64,000 bases of DNA, from the NCBI GenBank assembly GCA_017165825.1, contig CM029384.1, positions 18,475,067-18,539,066 of the forward strand, read 5' to 3'. Both the position numbers and the translations under genes were made by a program. Positions within the stretch are counted from its first letter, which is position 1; the number at the start of each line of letters is the position of its first letter. The stretch comes from Hepsetus odoe (lineage: Eukaryota > Chordata > Actinopteri > Characiformes > Hepsetidae). Positions 11,461-21,607 of the stretch are shown here, piece by piece. The notes beneath the pieces are model-generated. The model worked only from the letters and a program-made list of their open reading frames with translations, did not search any database and was not told where the DNA came from.

Positions 11461-11567
11461 CAAAATATTTAAGACTGAATTGCTGGAAAATAGTTTTTAT
11501 CATTTTTTGATTTGTTCACAAACTGTAGTCAAATATAAACACCTTAATGTAAGAACACACATCTGCC

Positions 11568-12290
11568 TCAGGATGAAAAATGAAGTTCAGTTGCAGAGCC
11601 TTGCACCTGCTTCAGCTCCTGCATGAGTCCACTGACTTCTACTCGAAGCTCACCATTGTCTTGAGCTAAAACCTCTCTCTCCCTTTCCATGGTTGCAAGG
11701 TCATTCTGGCAAAGAGACAAGAGTCCTGTGGTCTCCTCAAGCTGAGAAAGCAGAGTGGTGAGCTTTTCTTCGTGTTTCAGTCTTTCATGGGTGGCTGAGC
11801 TGATTATCTGCAGAACAGAGGTCTTGCTCTCTGCCAGCTGTTGGTTGAGCTTTGTTAGCAACTCCCTCTGTTGTTTGATCTGATCATCTCGGTGGTGAAT
11901 GTCTGTGAGAAGTGCACTGTGCTTCATATTGGCCTGTCTTAGTCTTTCGGACTCAGCCCTGAAGTCCTCCTGGGTGCTGTTCAAGCTTTCGGTTAGCCAA
12001 ACTATCTGTTCACTGAGATCCTTACAGAATATCTCGTGCTCTAGGTACTCAGCCTGCTTTTCCTGAAGTTCCCCATTTACTGTAGCTAGTTCCTCCTGAA
12101 GGTAATGTACCTGACACTGGTTGCTCACCTGTAGCTGGTGATTCACGGCCTGAAGAGAGGCGTTTTCATCCTCCAATCTCTTACACTTTGCATTCAAGGC
12201 GTGCAGATCCTGATTCCGTGTACAAATTTCCTGATCCTTGGCGAGGCGCTCAGCCTCCATTTCCTGGAGCTGCTCGACTAAAACATTTTT
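11568..12290 (-). pseudogene. Coiled-coil protein gene copy, main part
   Basis: The minus strand is open for about 240 codons and encodes an almost continuous alpha-helical coiled coil, rich in Glu, Gln, Leu and Lys in heptads and with no globular motif. Its last third (motifs LLTKLNQQLAES, then LLSQLEETTGLLSLCQ, then LAQDNGELR) aligns closely with the coiled coil in the 37.8-kb element (VTELYQQLIAKE, LLPQLERTKGLVSSCQ, LAQDKGELQ). It continues in frame, across an L2 insertion, with the N-terminal part at 14,120-14,401. The frame ends in a stop at 11,568. A possible splice donor CAG/GTGCAAG lies at 11,607, so this could be an exon or a retrocopy. I do not recognise the parent gene. The style resembles spindle or centrosome coiled-coil proteins. 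Confidence 0.65.
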
Positions 12291-14119
12291 AGGCTATTCT
12301 CTAATGTCCCGTTTCTCTCTAAGATTCTAGAAAAACTAGTTGCGAGACAACTGCAGTCATATCTAGACACGCATAACCTCTTAGATAAATTCCAATCAGG
12401 TTTCCGGCTTGGCCATAGCACAGAAACTGCTCTAACTAGAGTGGTGAATGATATAATGGTCTCGAGTGATGCAGGAAACATCACTGTTCTTGTCCTGTTA
12501 GATCTTAGTGCTGCATTCGACACGGTAGATCACTCCATTTTAGTAAATAGGCTTCACTCCACTGTCGGCATTACCGGAACAGCCCTTAAATGGTTCAACT
12601 CCTATCTCACAAACCGTTACTACTTCATCCAAATGGATGATTATGGCACCCCCTCACCTATGTCACTAGTTAACTATGGAGTCCCACAAGGGTCGGTTTT
12701 GGGCCCAGTGCTCTTCTCCCTCTACATGCTCCCACTAAGCACTATTATACGGAAGCATAATGTTAGTTACCACTCTTACGCTGATGACACTCAGCTATAC
12801 TTATCGTTTAAATCATGTGATAAAGCATCAACCGGCACTTTAATTAGCTGCCTCAGTGATATTAGGGATTGGATGAATAACAACTTCCTCTCACTAAACC
12901 CCGAAAAAACTGAGCTGCTCTTGTTTTGTAGTAGTGATGTAGACAGGGCCAACTTCATTTCGCATATCCGGGATGCAGGGTTGAAGTTTTCAGTTAGTAC
13001 TCTGGCACGTAATCTTGGTGTTATTTTCGATTCAAATCTTTCATTTAATCCCCATGTTAATGCAGTTGCGAAGACATGCTTCCTGCACCTTCGGAACATT
13101 GCCAAACTACGGCGCTTTCTGTCAATGGAAGACACGGCGAAAGTAGTACATGCATTTGTATACAGTAGATTAGATTACTGTAATGCCCTACTTTCTGGAA
13201 GCCCTCAGGGCACATTAAGCACCCTACAGCGCATTCAGAACACAGCCGCTAGGATTGTTAGCAGGAGCAGGAAGTACGACCATATAACTCCCATACTCTC
13301 CTCGCTTCACTGGCTTCCTTTTAGGTACAGGGCTGACTTCAAGGTCCTCCTCTTAACCTACAAGGCACTTAAAGGTCTTGCCCCAATATACCTAACCGAA
13401 CTGCTTAATACCTATACACCTAACCGCCCACTTAGATCCCAGAATAAAGATCTCCTAATTGTCCCTCGCATAAATAAATGTATAGGAGCACGAGCTTTCA
13501 GTTACAGGGCCCCTAGATTGTGGAACAGCTTGCCTGCTTCTGTACGGGATGCCGATTCAGTCTCGGTCTTTAAATCACGGCTGAAGACTTACTTCTTTAG
13601 TTTAGCCTACCCGCACCAATCACCATAGTGCACCACTAGTAATGTCGCTGGTGCTGCTGTACATGCCATCGCACTGTTTCATTTCTGTGTCTGTCACTAC
13701 TGGATCCTGCTCATTACTGACCCCCTCATTCCATTTCTCTCCCCACATGTCCGGGGGGGCCCATTGTGGTCATCACCTGAGTCCAATGCCGAGCTACCAT
13801 CTGGTCTGTGTGATGCATCTGATGCGCCAAGGGACCCTGGCGGCTCATTGGTACCTGGAAGCAACTTGGGACTCCTCACTGATCCTGGAGTTTAAAACCA
13901 AACTAACTCTGTACTGTTAGTATACCCAAGGGGGTTGGGTAGCCGGTTGACCTTGGACCCTCAGAGGTTTTTTTTCTCCACATAGTGGAGTTTTTGGTTC
14001 CTCTCCTCCGTAGTCGTCCGGCTTAAACATCTATTACTGTAACCTGTTATCAATGTAAAGTGCCTTGGGGCAACTTTGTTGTAAAGGGCGCTATACAAGA
14101 ATAAATTGAATTGAATTGA
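12291..14119 (+). mobile_element. L2-type LINE, 5'-truncated
   Basis: It carries the C-terminal half of an L2/CR1-group reverse transcriptase, a 3' UTR, and a tail of ATTGAATTGAATTGAA repeats typical of L2. It interrupts the coiled-coil gene copy. ATTTTT flanks both sides (12,285-12,290 and 14,120-14,125), consistent with a short target duplication. A shorter copy of the same 3' end is at 16,367-16,738. Confidence 0.9.
12294..13628 (+). CDS. L2 LINE reverse transcriptase, C-terminal part
   Basis: This is the RNA-dependent DNA polymerase of a non-LTR retrotransposon. The frame is open from the truncation point, so the GTG at 12,441 is not a real start. In order: FQSGFRLGHSTETAL (RT block 2), LLDLSAAFDTVDH with the first catalytic Asp, YGVPQGSVLGP, and SYADDTQLY with the catalytic Asp pair. 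The thumb and C-terminal region follow, with LDYCNALLSG, AARIVSRS and a conserved C-terminal RAPRLWNSLP. The upstream endonuclease is missing. The remaining frame has no stop, which suggests a fairly recent insertion, though the truncated copy cannot move by itself. Confidence 0.92.
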   Translation, partial: LFSNVPFLSKILEKLVARQLQSYLDTHNLLDKFQSGFRLGHSTETALTRVVNDIMVSSDAGNITVLVLLDLSAAFDTVDHSILVNRLHSTVGITGTALKWFNSYLTNRYYFIQMDDYGTPSPMSLVNYGVPQGSVLGPVLFSLYMLPLSTIIRKHNVSYHSYADDTQLYLSFKSCDKASTGTLISCLSDIRDWMNNNFLSLNPEKTELLLFCSSDVDRANFISHIRDAGLKFSVSTLARNLGVIFDSNLSFNPHVNAVAKTCFLHLRNIAKLRRFLSMEDTAKVVHAFVYSRLDYCNALLSGSPQGTLSTLQRIQNTAARIVSRSRKYDHITPILSSLHWLPFRYRADFKVLLLTYKALKGLAPIYLTELLNTYTPNRPLRSQNKDLLIVPRINKCIGARAFSYRAPRLWNSLPASVRDADSVSVFKSRLKTYFFSLAYPHQSP

Positions 14120-14401
14120 ATTTTTGGTCTGTCTTTCGGCGCCCAGAATAGACAGCCAGACCTTCTGAGATTCCTGTAGCTCGTGTTCCAATTCCTGAAT
14201 TCTCTAAGTTATTTCTCTAACCTGAAACGGCTCCTCTGTTGCCCTCTGCCTGGCAGACGGGTTAATGGAGCTGGGTTTGTGCACCACGCCGGGTGCACGC
14301 CTCCTGCTTTTTGCGTTATGGACGGCTTTCTTTGCCGTTTCCTTTCTTGGTTTCCGTGGGGTATCCGCCATTTTGTCGCAGTGTTTCACAGTGTTTGACA
14401 T
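14120..14401 (-). pseudogene. Coiled-coil protein gene copy, N-terminal part
   Basis: The minus-strand ATG at 14,401, or more likely the ATG in ACAAAATGGCGG at 14,371, begins a basic N-terminus (MADTPRKPRKETAKK, then RRRAPG). One in-frame TAG at 14,204-14,206 follows, and then the helix RIQELEHELQESQK continues to the L2 junction. Removing the L2 joins this frame exactly to the piece at 12,290 (T-K-N / N-V-L-V). The basic, Ser/Pro-rich start followed by a coiled coil is typical of microtubule or spindle-associated proteins. The stop codon and the LINE make this copy non-functional unless the stop lies in a spliced segment. Confidence 0.6.
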
Positions 14402-14892
14402 TACTGCAGCACTATTATTGTTACAGTCTGATTCTTCACAACATCTGTTTAGAAGAACAATCTCAGTCCAGCCACAGCTTTTGCTGATTTTTATATATTT
14501 TTTATATATTTAAATAAATTCACTTCTGCATTCACATTATTGCAAACATCAATATGATTGTTTCTGAATTATCTGTTTAGTTGAACGTTGAGAAAAAGAT
14601 ATAAAAATACATTTTGCCAAAACTTTTGTAAAAAAATTTTTTTGTTTGAAATTCAGAAAATAGTAACTTGTGTATTGCAGTGTGCAGCGGTGTCTCTGTG
14701 GAGGCTTTATTTAAGAATTTTATTTTATATTTTAGGAAAACCAACAATACATTCACAATACATTTGATAAAATACTGTTTTTTAAACACATAAATATACT
14801 GCTTAGCAAAATTAAATTTAAAAAATAAATAAATAAATATTAATAAATAAAACTCTTCAGCATGTTTGGTGTTGATATGTGATATCAGAAAT
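14402..14892. other. No recognisable gene
   Basis: AT-rich sequence upstream of the coiled-coil copy. The start would include its 5' UTR. No other feature is seen. Confidence 0.5.
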
Positions 14893-15148
14893 TAAGTGAA
14901 AGTGAAAAAAATGAAAGTGACTATTCTTGTCATTGTGAGAACACACAGCACAGCACACAGTGAACCACAACGGAATTGGATTTCCGCATTTAGCCCATGC
15001 ACACAAACACACACCGTGCAGCAGGGGGCAGCTATGAAAGCACCGGGGGAGCAGTGACAGGGACGGTACCTTGCTCAAGGATACCTCAGGGCAACCTACT
15101 GGCTGGGGTTTGAACCCACAATCTTTCAATCCTGTGGCCAACTCCCAG
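14893..15148 (-). mobile_element. tRNA-derived SINE
   Basis: The inverted body and tail include TTCTTGTCATTGTGAG, GCAGCAGGGGGCAGC and GGTACCTTGCTCAAGG, with the B box region GGGTTTGAACCC. The A-box end is truncated near 15,148. Confidence 0.85.
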
Positions 15149-15514
15149 ATTATATAATCAAATAATATAATAAACTAAAGTCAGGTATGAATGATCGTTA
15201 TAGTTTACTTTCTTCAGCCTCTAATCTCACACTGTGGATGAAGTTGAGCTGATGGTATGGAAAAATGTAAAATCACTGATTATTTATTTCTGACTCAGAC
15301 AGAAAGTTGTATGATGTGAGTGATGGAGTCAGTGGCTCAGTTTGTCTGTATGGAGTTTATCTGTCTGACTGAAAAATGGACGCTGAAATGTCTTATAAAG
15401 TAATTTTGGAATCCAAAAAGACCCTGTTTTGTAGAAATATGACAAAATGAGTAAAATATACAAATCTTTATTTCTTATAAGTTTACTAATAATAACATGT
15501 TACTGACTACACTG

Positions 15515-15870
15515 GGCAGTGGTGCGATACTGGTTTGGGATTTGGCTCCATGATCAGAAGTGTGTTTGAGTCCCAGTAGTTTACCCTGAGCTACCCTTAA
15601 GGAAGGTACCTTCCCCAACACCGCTCCCCGGGTGCTGGATATGGCTGCTCAATACTCCACTTGGTGTGATTGATCAGAGAAGCATTTTATTGTGGTTCAC
15701 TGTGTGCTGTCAAGGTGCCGTCCCTGTCACGCTCCTCCCTGCGATGGGCTAGCGACCTGTCCAGGGTGTGTCCCCAGTCCTTCACCCTGTCTGAGCTGGG
15801 TTGGACTCCAGCACTCCCCCGCGACCATGTTTGGGACAAGCGGCAGAAAATGGATGAATGGATGGATGTA
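15515..15870 (+). mobile_element. Decayed SINE plus composite SINE tail
   Basis: A degraded head and body (GGGCAGTGGTGCGA to CCGCTCCCCGGGTGCT) is followed by a second SINE portion with the tail module (CTCCCTGCGATGGGCTAGCGACC to GGATGAATGGATGG). Two insertions or one rearranged copy could explain it. Confidence 0.7.
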
Positions 15871-16366
15871 TTTGTGACACACTATATCTGTACATTCGAC
15901 CTGCAGCAGTGAACCTTCATCTTTTCACGCTGACGTTACAGACCTGAACTGCTTAATGAAGGATGAACTTTACTGGGCAGACATTCAGAACATAGAGTTT
16001 TTACATTTTTAATCTTTAATTTGCTGTAAAATATAAACTTTGTTCTCAACCCTGGTCCTTCACATTGACGCCCTTCAGTGTCATCCTGTAGCTTTGTCAC
16101 ACATGGCCACCTATAATCTAGTAAAGGAAATGAATGTTCCTCACACCCACTTCAGTTATTTATAGAATCAGTATCTATGTAGGTTTCTCAGCTCTGATGA
16201 TGTACACAAGAAGCCACTTGAGCACTAAAAGCTGTCTATTGTGGAATCCACCTGCCTGTAAATGAACCAGGTCCATGAGGTGCACCTGACCAACTGAACA
16301 CTACAAGCAGACCATTTATGAACACAGTGAGCACCTCATTCAAAAATGCCACGATATGAAATCTCA
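15871..16366. other. No recognisable gene
   Basis: Non-coding sequence with no ORF or element ends that I recognise. Confidence 0.45.
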
Positions 16367-16738
16367 CCCGCTGTGGTCATCACCTGAGTCCAATGCCGAG
16401 CTACCATCTGGTCTGTGTAATGCATCTGATGCGCCAAGGGACCTTGGCAGCTCATCGGTACCTGGAAGCAACTTGGGACTCCTCACTGATCCTGGAGTTT
16501 AAAATCAAACTAACTTTGTACTGTTAGTATACCCAAGGGGGTCGGGTAGCCGGTTGACCTTGGACCCTCAGGGTTTTTTTTCTCCACATAGTGGAGTTTT
16601 TGGTTCCTCTCCTTCGTAGTTGTCCGGCATTAACATCTATCACTGTAACCTGTTCCACCATGCACCACCATTGTAAAGTGCCTTGGGGCAACTGTGTTGT
16701 AAAAGGCGCTATATAAGAATAAATTGAATTGAATTGAA
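16367..16738 (+). mobile_element. L2 LINE 3' UTR fragment
   Basis: It is nearly identical to the 3' end of the L2 at 13,770-14,119 (landmarks CGAGCTACCATCTGGTCTG, CACATAGTGGAGTTTTTGG, AAAGTGCCTTGGGGCAACT) and ends in the same ATTGAATTGAA tail. It is severely 5'-truncated and has no coding part. Confidence 0.9.
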
Positions 16739-17263
16739 CTGAACTAGAAATTCTTACAGCAGCAACAAACCTACCAGACTGTGTAACCTGAAATAATAGA
16801 GCACATAGTTCTGTATCTCTCAGAACTGCGCTTTATCCTGTTTAAACCTGAATCACCCGTATTTAACATTTCATTTTCCAACATGTTATCTCTCAAAGGA
16901 TTTTAAAATTAGTGCCACAACTTCATGAGCAGGTTGGCTTAGCTCACAAGCCTTGGATCATCGGTAGTAGCATTGCTGTACATGTATTGTTGAGTAAACA
17001 TTCTCCAGGTTTCTGAAGAACTTTCAGGGTTTTGGGCTCTCATTTTCAGTCCAGTCCCAGTACCTGACTAGTTTCAGTGGCAGAAGCTATGTGGGCTCAT
17101 TTGACTGAAAACAAAACAAAAGGCAGCCAACATCCAAGGAAAAGCTTTGTAATGTCTTTTAAGAAGCTTGGAGAACTATTCCTTGAGACTAGTTTCAATA
17201 AAGCTTTCCTGAAAGAGTTCAGGCTGTGTTAAAGAATAATGGTGGTTATAGAGAAATAATCAC
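16739..17263. other. No recognisable gene; downstream side of the Ig cluster
   Basis: I looked on the minus strand for further Ig domains, a transmembrane exon or a secretory tail 3' of the last Ig exon and found none. Confidence 0.4.
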
Positions 17264-17548
17264 CTGCTTTGGAAATGCTGCGGTTAGTTGTTCCAGTGAT
17301 GTGCACCACCTGGCAGGTGTAGATGGATCCAGGTGCCCATTCAGTGACCAGGACATACAGGTTGCTTTTAACACTGAATTTCCCATCAGGCTCTTTGGCT
17401 GAGCAGGGGATGTTCTCATGCTTTACAATCTTACCATCCAGCAACCAGTTGATATTAACAGCAGACGGGGTGTAGTTGTATGCCAAACACACCAGCTCAT
17501 TGTGAGTCTGCAGCATCTCCACAGAGGGAGGAGACTCCATCACTGAGA
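17264..17548 (-). CDS. Ig constant (C1-type) domain exon, domain 5 of cluster
   Basis: This is a 285-bp minus-strand exon. It has an acceptor (TTTATTCTCTAG) and a donor (GCAG/GTGATT), both in phase 1, as for Ig constant-domain exons. The translation is an intact C1-type fold: first Cys in ELVCLAYNY, Trp in INWLLDGK, second Cys in SIYTCQV, with an SISKA end. In vertebrates one such exon encodes one heavy-chain constant domain. By order on the minus strand it is the last of five. The class (mu, delta or tau/zeta) cannot be fixed by eye, and other Ig-superfamily receptors are not excluded. Confidence 0.7.
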
Positions 17549-17639
17549 CTAGAGAATAAAAAATGGAAATGTGAATTCATTTTCAATAAATTATTTTTCA
17601 TTTTTTAAACTACTTCTCGCCAAAACTGTCACTGCTACT

Positions 17640-17735
17640 ACTATCACTGCTATGATTACTATGACTTCTACTTCTACTTCTACTGCTACTACTAGTATTA
17701 TTGCTATTCCTACTTCTACAATTACTAATAATAAA
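17640..17735 (+). repeat. Imperfect trinucleotide repeat (CTA/TTC type)
   Basis: Imperfect runs of CTACTACTATCACTG and CTTCTACTTCTACTG within the intron between Ig domains 4 and 5. Confidence 0.8.
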
Positions 17736-17803
17736 TATTTATTCTTTCCATAATGGTAATTTATCAACCATCTTCCCTGAAGATGCACCTTCACTTAATG
17801 TAG

Positions 17804-17935
17804 TGCGGGGCAGCGGTGGCCTAGTGGTTAGGGAGTTGCCCCAGATCGGACGATTATGGGCTCAATTCCCTCACCAGAAGGTTGCCCTAATGTATCCTTG
17901 AGCCAGGTACAGTCCCCGTCACTGCTCCCTGGACA
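17804..17935 (+). mobile_element. tRNA-derived SINE, 3'-truncated
   Basis: The head GCAGCGGTGGCCTAGTGGTTAG and the B-box region GGGCTCAATTCCC are present, and the body stops at CACTGCTCCCTGG. It lies in an Ig-cluster intron. Confidence 0.8.
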
Positions 17936-18050
17936 CAAAAAGCAGAACTTAAATTGTTCATTTGATTTTTACCAGACTAGTGTTTTTTATGAAATGTAAA
18001 GTAGGTGTTGTCATGTTAGTAGGGAAACATGAAAATTAAACATTCCTCAC

Positions 18051-18347
18051 CAAAAATCTTTAAAGTGGTTTTTGATTCCCAGTGTTTGGAAAAGCTTTGC
18101 TGAACTTTGCAGGTAAAGCCAAGCTCTTTCTTGTGGTGTTCTATAGGAACAGTGAAGTGTTTAGTCAGGGTGTCTAGGCCTTTGGGCAGATCCACATGCT
18201 GAGCTAAACTGATTGGAGCTTTATTGTCCAGAAAGGTGACAGTAAGTTCCCCAGAAGGAAGATCTCTTGCAGAACATTCCAGAACTGCATCATCGTTCTG
18301 AAAGAGAACCCTCCTAATGTCCAATGTAGGTTTTTTTTTCCCAGGCT
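18051..18347 (-). CDS. Ig constant-type domain exon, domain 4 of cluster
   Basis: A 297-bp exon with acceptor CCTTAG and donor TTTTTG/GTGAGG, phase 1 at both ends and no stop codon. The domain has a first Cys in AVLECSAR and a second Cys in GFTCKV, separated by a strand with VTFLDNK where a Trp is usual, so the canonical core Trp is not evident. It ends with LKIFG. It sits in line with the four other Ig exons on the same strand. The intact frame could mean conservation or recent decay of the neighbours only. Confidence 0.65.
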
Positions 18348-18635
18348 CTAAGGAACATCAGAACATTTCATTGTCATGCACTGGAGTCTGAAGCTCTGAC
18401 TTCACAACCATTTGTTTCACTTGCGACTACTAAACTTTTATTCTTCATTTGTTTTGTTTTGGCTGAAGAACTAGTGCATACTTCATTACATATTAATATA
18501 ATTACTAATGTTGAATTTTTTTAATTGATGCATCTAATCTCCTCCTTTATAAAAATATATATCTCCTCCTTTATATAGATAAATAGATTAAGGCAAGTTT
18601 TCACCAATGACCATATTCTGAATAGAAATACTTAC

Positions 18636-18941
18636 CTAGAACAACAACACTTTTCTTCTTATAATCCTTGTCACATGGCTGTTTAAGTCTACAAACTACA
18701 TTCTGCACTTTTTCCCATTCACTTGCTGTGAGAGTGAATTTGCTCACAATCTTCTCAGTTTTGCTGCTGAGTCTGTTCTTCGTCTACACTGCCCTCTCTG
18801 TCAACTCTCTTCTGTCCAAAACCCATGAAACTTTGGTGTTCAGTGCAGCTTCAATTGTACAAGAAGCTGCTACTTGTTGTGTATTTGTCATTACAGAGAC
18901 AAGACTTGGTTTCTCCAGACGTATCTGTGTTGTTGGATGAA
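18636..18941 (-). pseudogene. Ig constant-type domain exon with a stop, domain 3 of cluster
   Basis: A 306-bp exon bounded by acceptor TTTTTTCAG and donor TTCTAG/GTAAGT, both phase 1. The first Cys lies in VAASCTIE, the core Trp in KVSWVLD, and the second Cys in NVVCRLK. A TAG follows TERAV in the middle of the domain, and the domain pattern then continues in frame (FTLTASEWEK). Splice sites are intact, so decay is recent, or this is a nonsense allele or an assembly error. Confidence 0.65.
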
Positions 18942-19139
18942 CTGAAAAAACAATGAAAGAATTCAAAATCCGGTTAGTAGCTTTGGGGTAGAGCATAAAG
19001 CGCCCTCTGGTTGGTGAAAGCTGCTACATATATTGAACTTTTGAATTTAATTGAATTGTTTTCCTTGTTGATTGAATATTTTTTGTTAATTATTAGAAAT
19101 GTAAGTGGACAAACCCCCCCACATACTTTGTAATCTTAC

Positions 19140-19424
19140 CTACACAAACAGTGGTTTTTGCAGTGGCTGTTTGGATAAGGTCTTTGACTTGGCATTCAAA
19201 CTCCTCCTCTTCGCTCCGCTATTCCAGTGACACTTGATTATCACTAGACACTTGAATTCGTCCATCTTGCATTGTAGGGTTGCTAAGGATTCCATCCTTC
19301 AGCATAGATTTGTAAGCCCAGCTGATCTTCGGGTAAAACCCGGTTGCAATGCACAAAAGTTTCTGTGGTTCTGATTTAAGGTTCTCAGCACTGTGAACCA
19401 GCATGAGTTTCACAGAAGGATTAT
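19140..19424 (-). pseudogene. Ig constant-type domain exon with a stop, domain 2 of cluster
   Basis: A 285-bp exon with acceptor TTTTGTTCAG and donor GTGTAG/GTAAGA, phase 1. The C1 signature is clear: KLLCIATGFYP, then KISWAYK, then EEFECQVKD. One in-frame TAG lies at 19,219-19,221 between VSLE and RSEEEE, and the frame continues correctly after it. The FYP motif is the standard C1-set signature shared by Ig constant regions, MHC and TCR constant domains. Confidence 0.7.
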
Positions 19425-20017
19425 CTGAACAAAAATCCAATGCTTAGTATCAAAAGCCATAAAAGACATTCAAACTTTGATGCCATTAAGGAACAGTTTA
19501 GCAAAACATCAAATCTTTCATTTATTGCAGTACAGTCGATCAATCAAGACATGCTTGGAGTCCAAAATTTGCTTCTTTAGTTTAGGAAAAACTTAATTTG
19601 TTCATTTGATTTTTGCCAGATTGTATTGTTTTGTATGAAATGTAAAGTAGGTGTTGTCAAGTCTGATTAATTTTGAAGAGGTTTGGGACTTAAATGTCCA
19701 TCTTCATGAATGTTTACCATTCACTCTGACACTTAGTGAATGTTCATATGAATTAAGAGATTTGCGTAGTGGATTTGCATGTATTGTTAAAAATGAATAA
19801 TAGTTAATTTTGTGATTAGTAGTGTTTGTGGAAGGGTTCACATTAAGAGTTTCCTCTTAATATATTGCTTTGATTCAGGTTGTTCTTTTTGGTTTTTTTG
19901 GGGGGTTTTTTTTGCAGGAAATGTGAAACATTTTATTCATGGTGTAACATGAATGTACGTTTTTTCCACTGAACAGTTTTGCTGAATAGTGCTGAATGCT
20001 ACTGTGATGCTGCTTGC

Positions 20018-20300
20018 CTTTGGATTTGCTCCATGTTGTGGAAATGTGGGTGTAGTCTCTGGCCTGACAGGTGTATTCTGTGTCTCCATCCTGCTCATTA
20101 TTTTCAACTTCCAGTTCACTTATTTGTGTGAAAATCCCTTTCTTTTCTTTGTCACTGTCTTGACTCTGCAAAGTCTTCAGTGAAGTTTCTCCAACTATGT
20201 TCCTGCTTTTTAACCAGTTCACTGCGTTGAGTGTTCCAAGATAAAACCCCTACAGCAAACAAACTAGAGTGATCTTGTTTCTGTCCTTTTTACTTTACAG
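20018..20300 (-). pseudogene. Degenerate Ig C1-type domain, domain 1 of cluster
   Basis: The translation shows TLVCLL, a stop, then GFYLGT, AVNWLK, and later TEYTCQARD: a C1 domain with the expected Cys-Trp-Cys order. There are at least two in-frame stops, a TAG just before GFY and a TAA upstream. No clear acceptor is visible. At the 3' end the expected GT donor reads AAAG/GCAAGC at phase 1, a possible GC donor. This is the most decayed domain in the cluster. Confidence 0.55.
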
Positions 20301-20412
20301 TAAAATATTGGTTTTATATTGGGCTCCAGTTTGCGTTCAACTATAAATAGTGAGATACAAAAGACACCAATTGATGTAAAAATGTTAGTAACATGTTTTA
20401 ATGCTAACCCTA

Positions 20413-20533
20413 GATCCATCCATCCATCCATTTTCTGCCACTTGTCCCAAACGGGGTCGCGGGGGAGTGCTGGTGTCCAACCCAGCGCACACAGGGCGAG
20501 GACGGGGGACGCACCCTGGACAGGTCGCCAGCC
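20413..20533 (-). mobile_element. SINE tail module, 5'-truncated
   Basis: Inverted CATCCATCCATTTTCTGCC and the module to GGACAGGTCGCCAGCC, flanked by the target duplication AACCCTAGATCC on both sides (around 20,405 and 20,535). It therefore inserted as a separate 5'-truncated unit without the tRNA-like head. Confidence 0.85.
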
Positions 20534-20874
20534 AACCCTAGATCCCATATAGTTATTCTCTATGGGCATACAACACAAATGACACATTAAGATTAACACT
20601 GAAATTCAACACACATTAATGTCACTAAAACAAGCCACAATCTAGAAGCAAAGGCTGCAATGTGTGGTTTTAATAATGTGATTTGAAAACAGACCAGGTA
20701 TATTAATAAATGTCCATGAATAGATTATTCAAAAGGGTTACAAAAAGTCTACCTTGTTATAAAGTTTGCACACCAGCAAAAGAGAGAAAAATATAACCTT
20801 TAAGGGAAATAAATTGATTTTAAAAAATTTAACAGTAAACAGCTGTTTTCAATAAAAACAAATGCGGAACAGAT

Positions 20875-21199
20875 TGTAACGGTGGCGGGGTGCAGGGAGG
20901 ACGCCAATGCTGAGCCAGGAGTTCGGATCATAGTTTTATTAGCTATATTTACAAAACAAAACAAAGGACTGCAGTTCAAACTAAAATCAAGGAACTGCAG
21001 CCTAAACCAAGAAACAAAGTTACCAAATACCACCACAGAGTGGGGCTGAGCCTAACTAATGAGCCACGCTCTGTTCTGACTCATCGGGGCTTAAATAGTC
21101 AGCCCCAATGAGGCACACCTGTGCCTTCATTAAAGGCTCAGGTGTGCTCAGTCAGAACAGAGCGCCCTCTATCGTGCCCAAAACACCTCATCCGTAACA
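20875..21199 (-). repeat. Solo LTR, same family as the 37.8-kb element
   Basis: Exact boundaries TGTAAC...GTAACA with a perfect 5-bp target duplication CAGAT (20,870-20,874 and 21,200-21,204), 325 bp. It contains the inverted polyadenylation region and the nested hairpin with GGGGCT/AGCCCC around the inverted TATTTAAG. Confidence 0.93.
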
Positions 21200-21407
21200 C
21201 AGATATTGAAAGCCATTTCCTCTGGTGGAAAAATAGCCCCACAACATCACAGAAACTACAGCTGAGCTAAAGTCCTGTTCATTATAATCACATACACTCT
21301 TGAAAAAAACAAAAAGCTCTTTTTTTTCGCGAAATAATCTGTTTGCATACAGATCACCAACAGTGATGTTTTTTTCTTCTCTCGCTGTTCTACTCACTTC
21401 TCCTCAA

Positions 21408-21442
<35 letters not shown>

Positions 21443-21444
21443 AT
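21408..21444 (+). repeat. (AAAT)n microsatellite
   Basis: Nine or so AAAT/ATAA units. Confidence 0.95.
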
Positions 21445-21607
21445 GTTGTTCCTCTTCCAGAAAATCTAACAACAGTTCCTGTGGTTTCCCTTTTTTGCTT
21501 TTATAAATTAGCAGTTTAAAGTGATGTAAGAATGATTTAAATTGTAGAGGGCATCGTATTCTGAGATACAGTCTCTTGTAAAAGTATGCCTTTGTGCACA
21601 GTATGAA

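Noticed and set aside
17264..19424. MHC class I/II or TCR constant domain
   Set aside because: Five successive one-exon domains with phase-1 borders suit a multi-domain Ig heavy-chain-like gene better than single C1 domains of MHC or TCR, though this is not proven.
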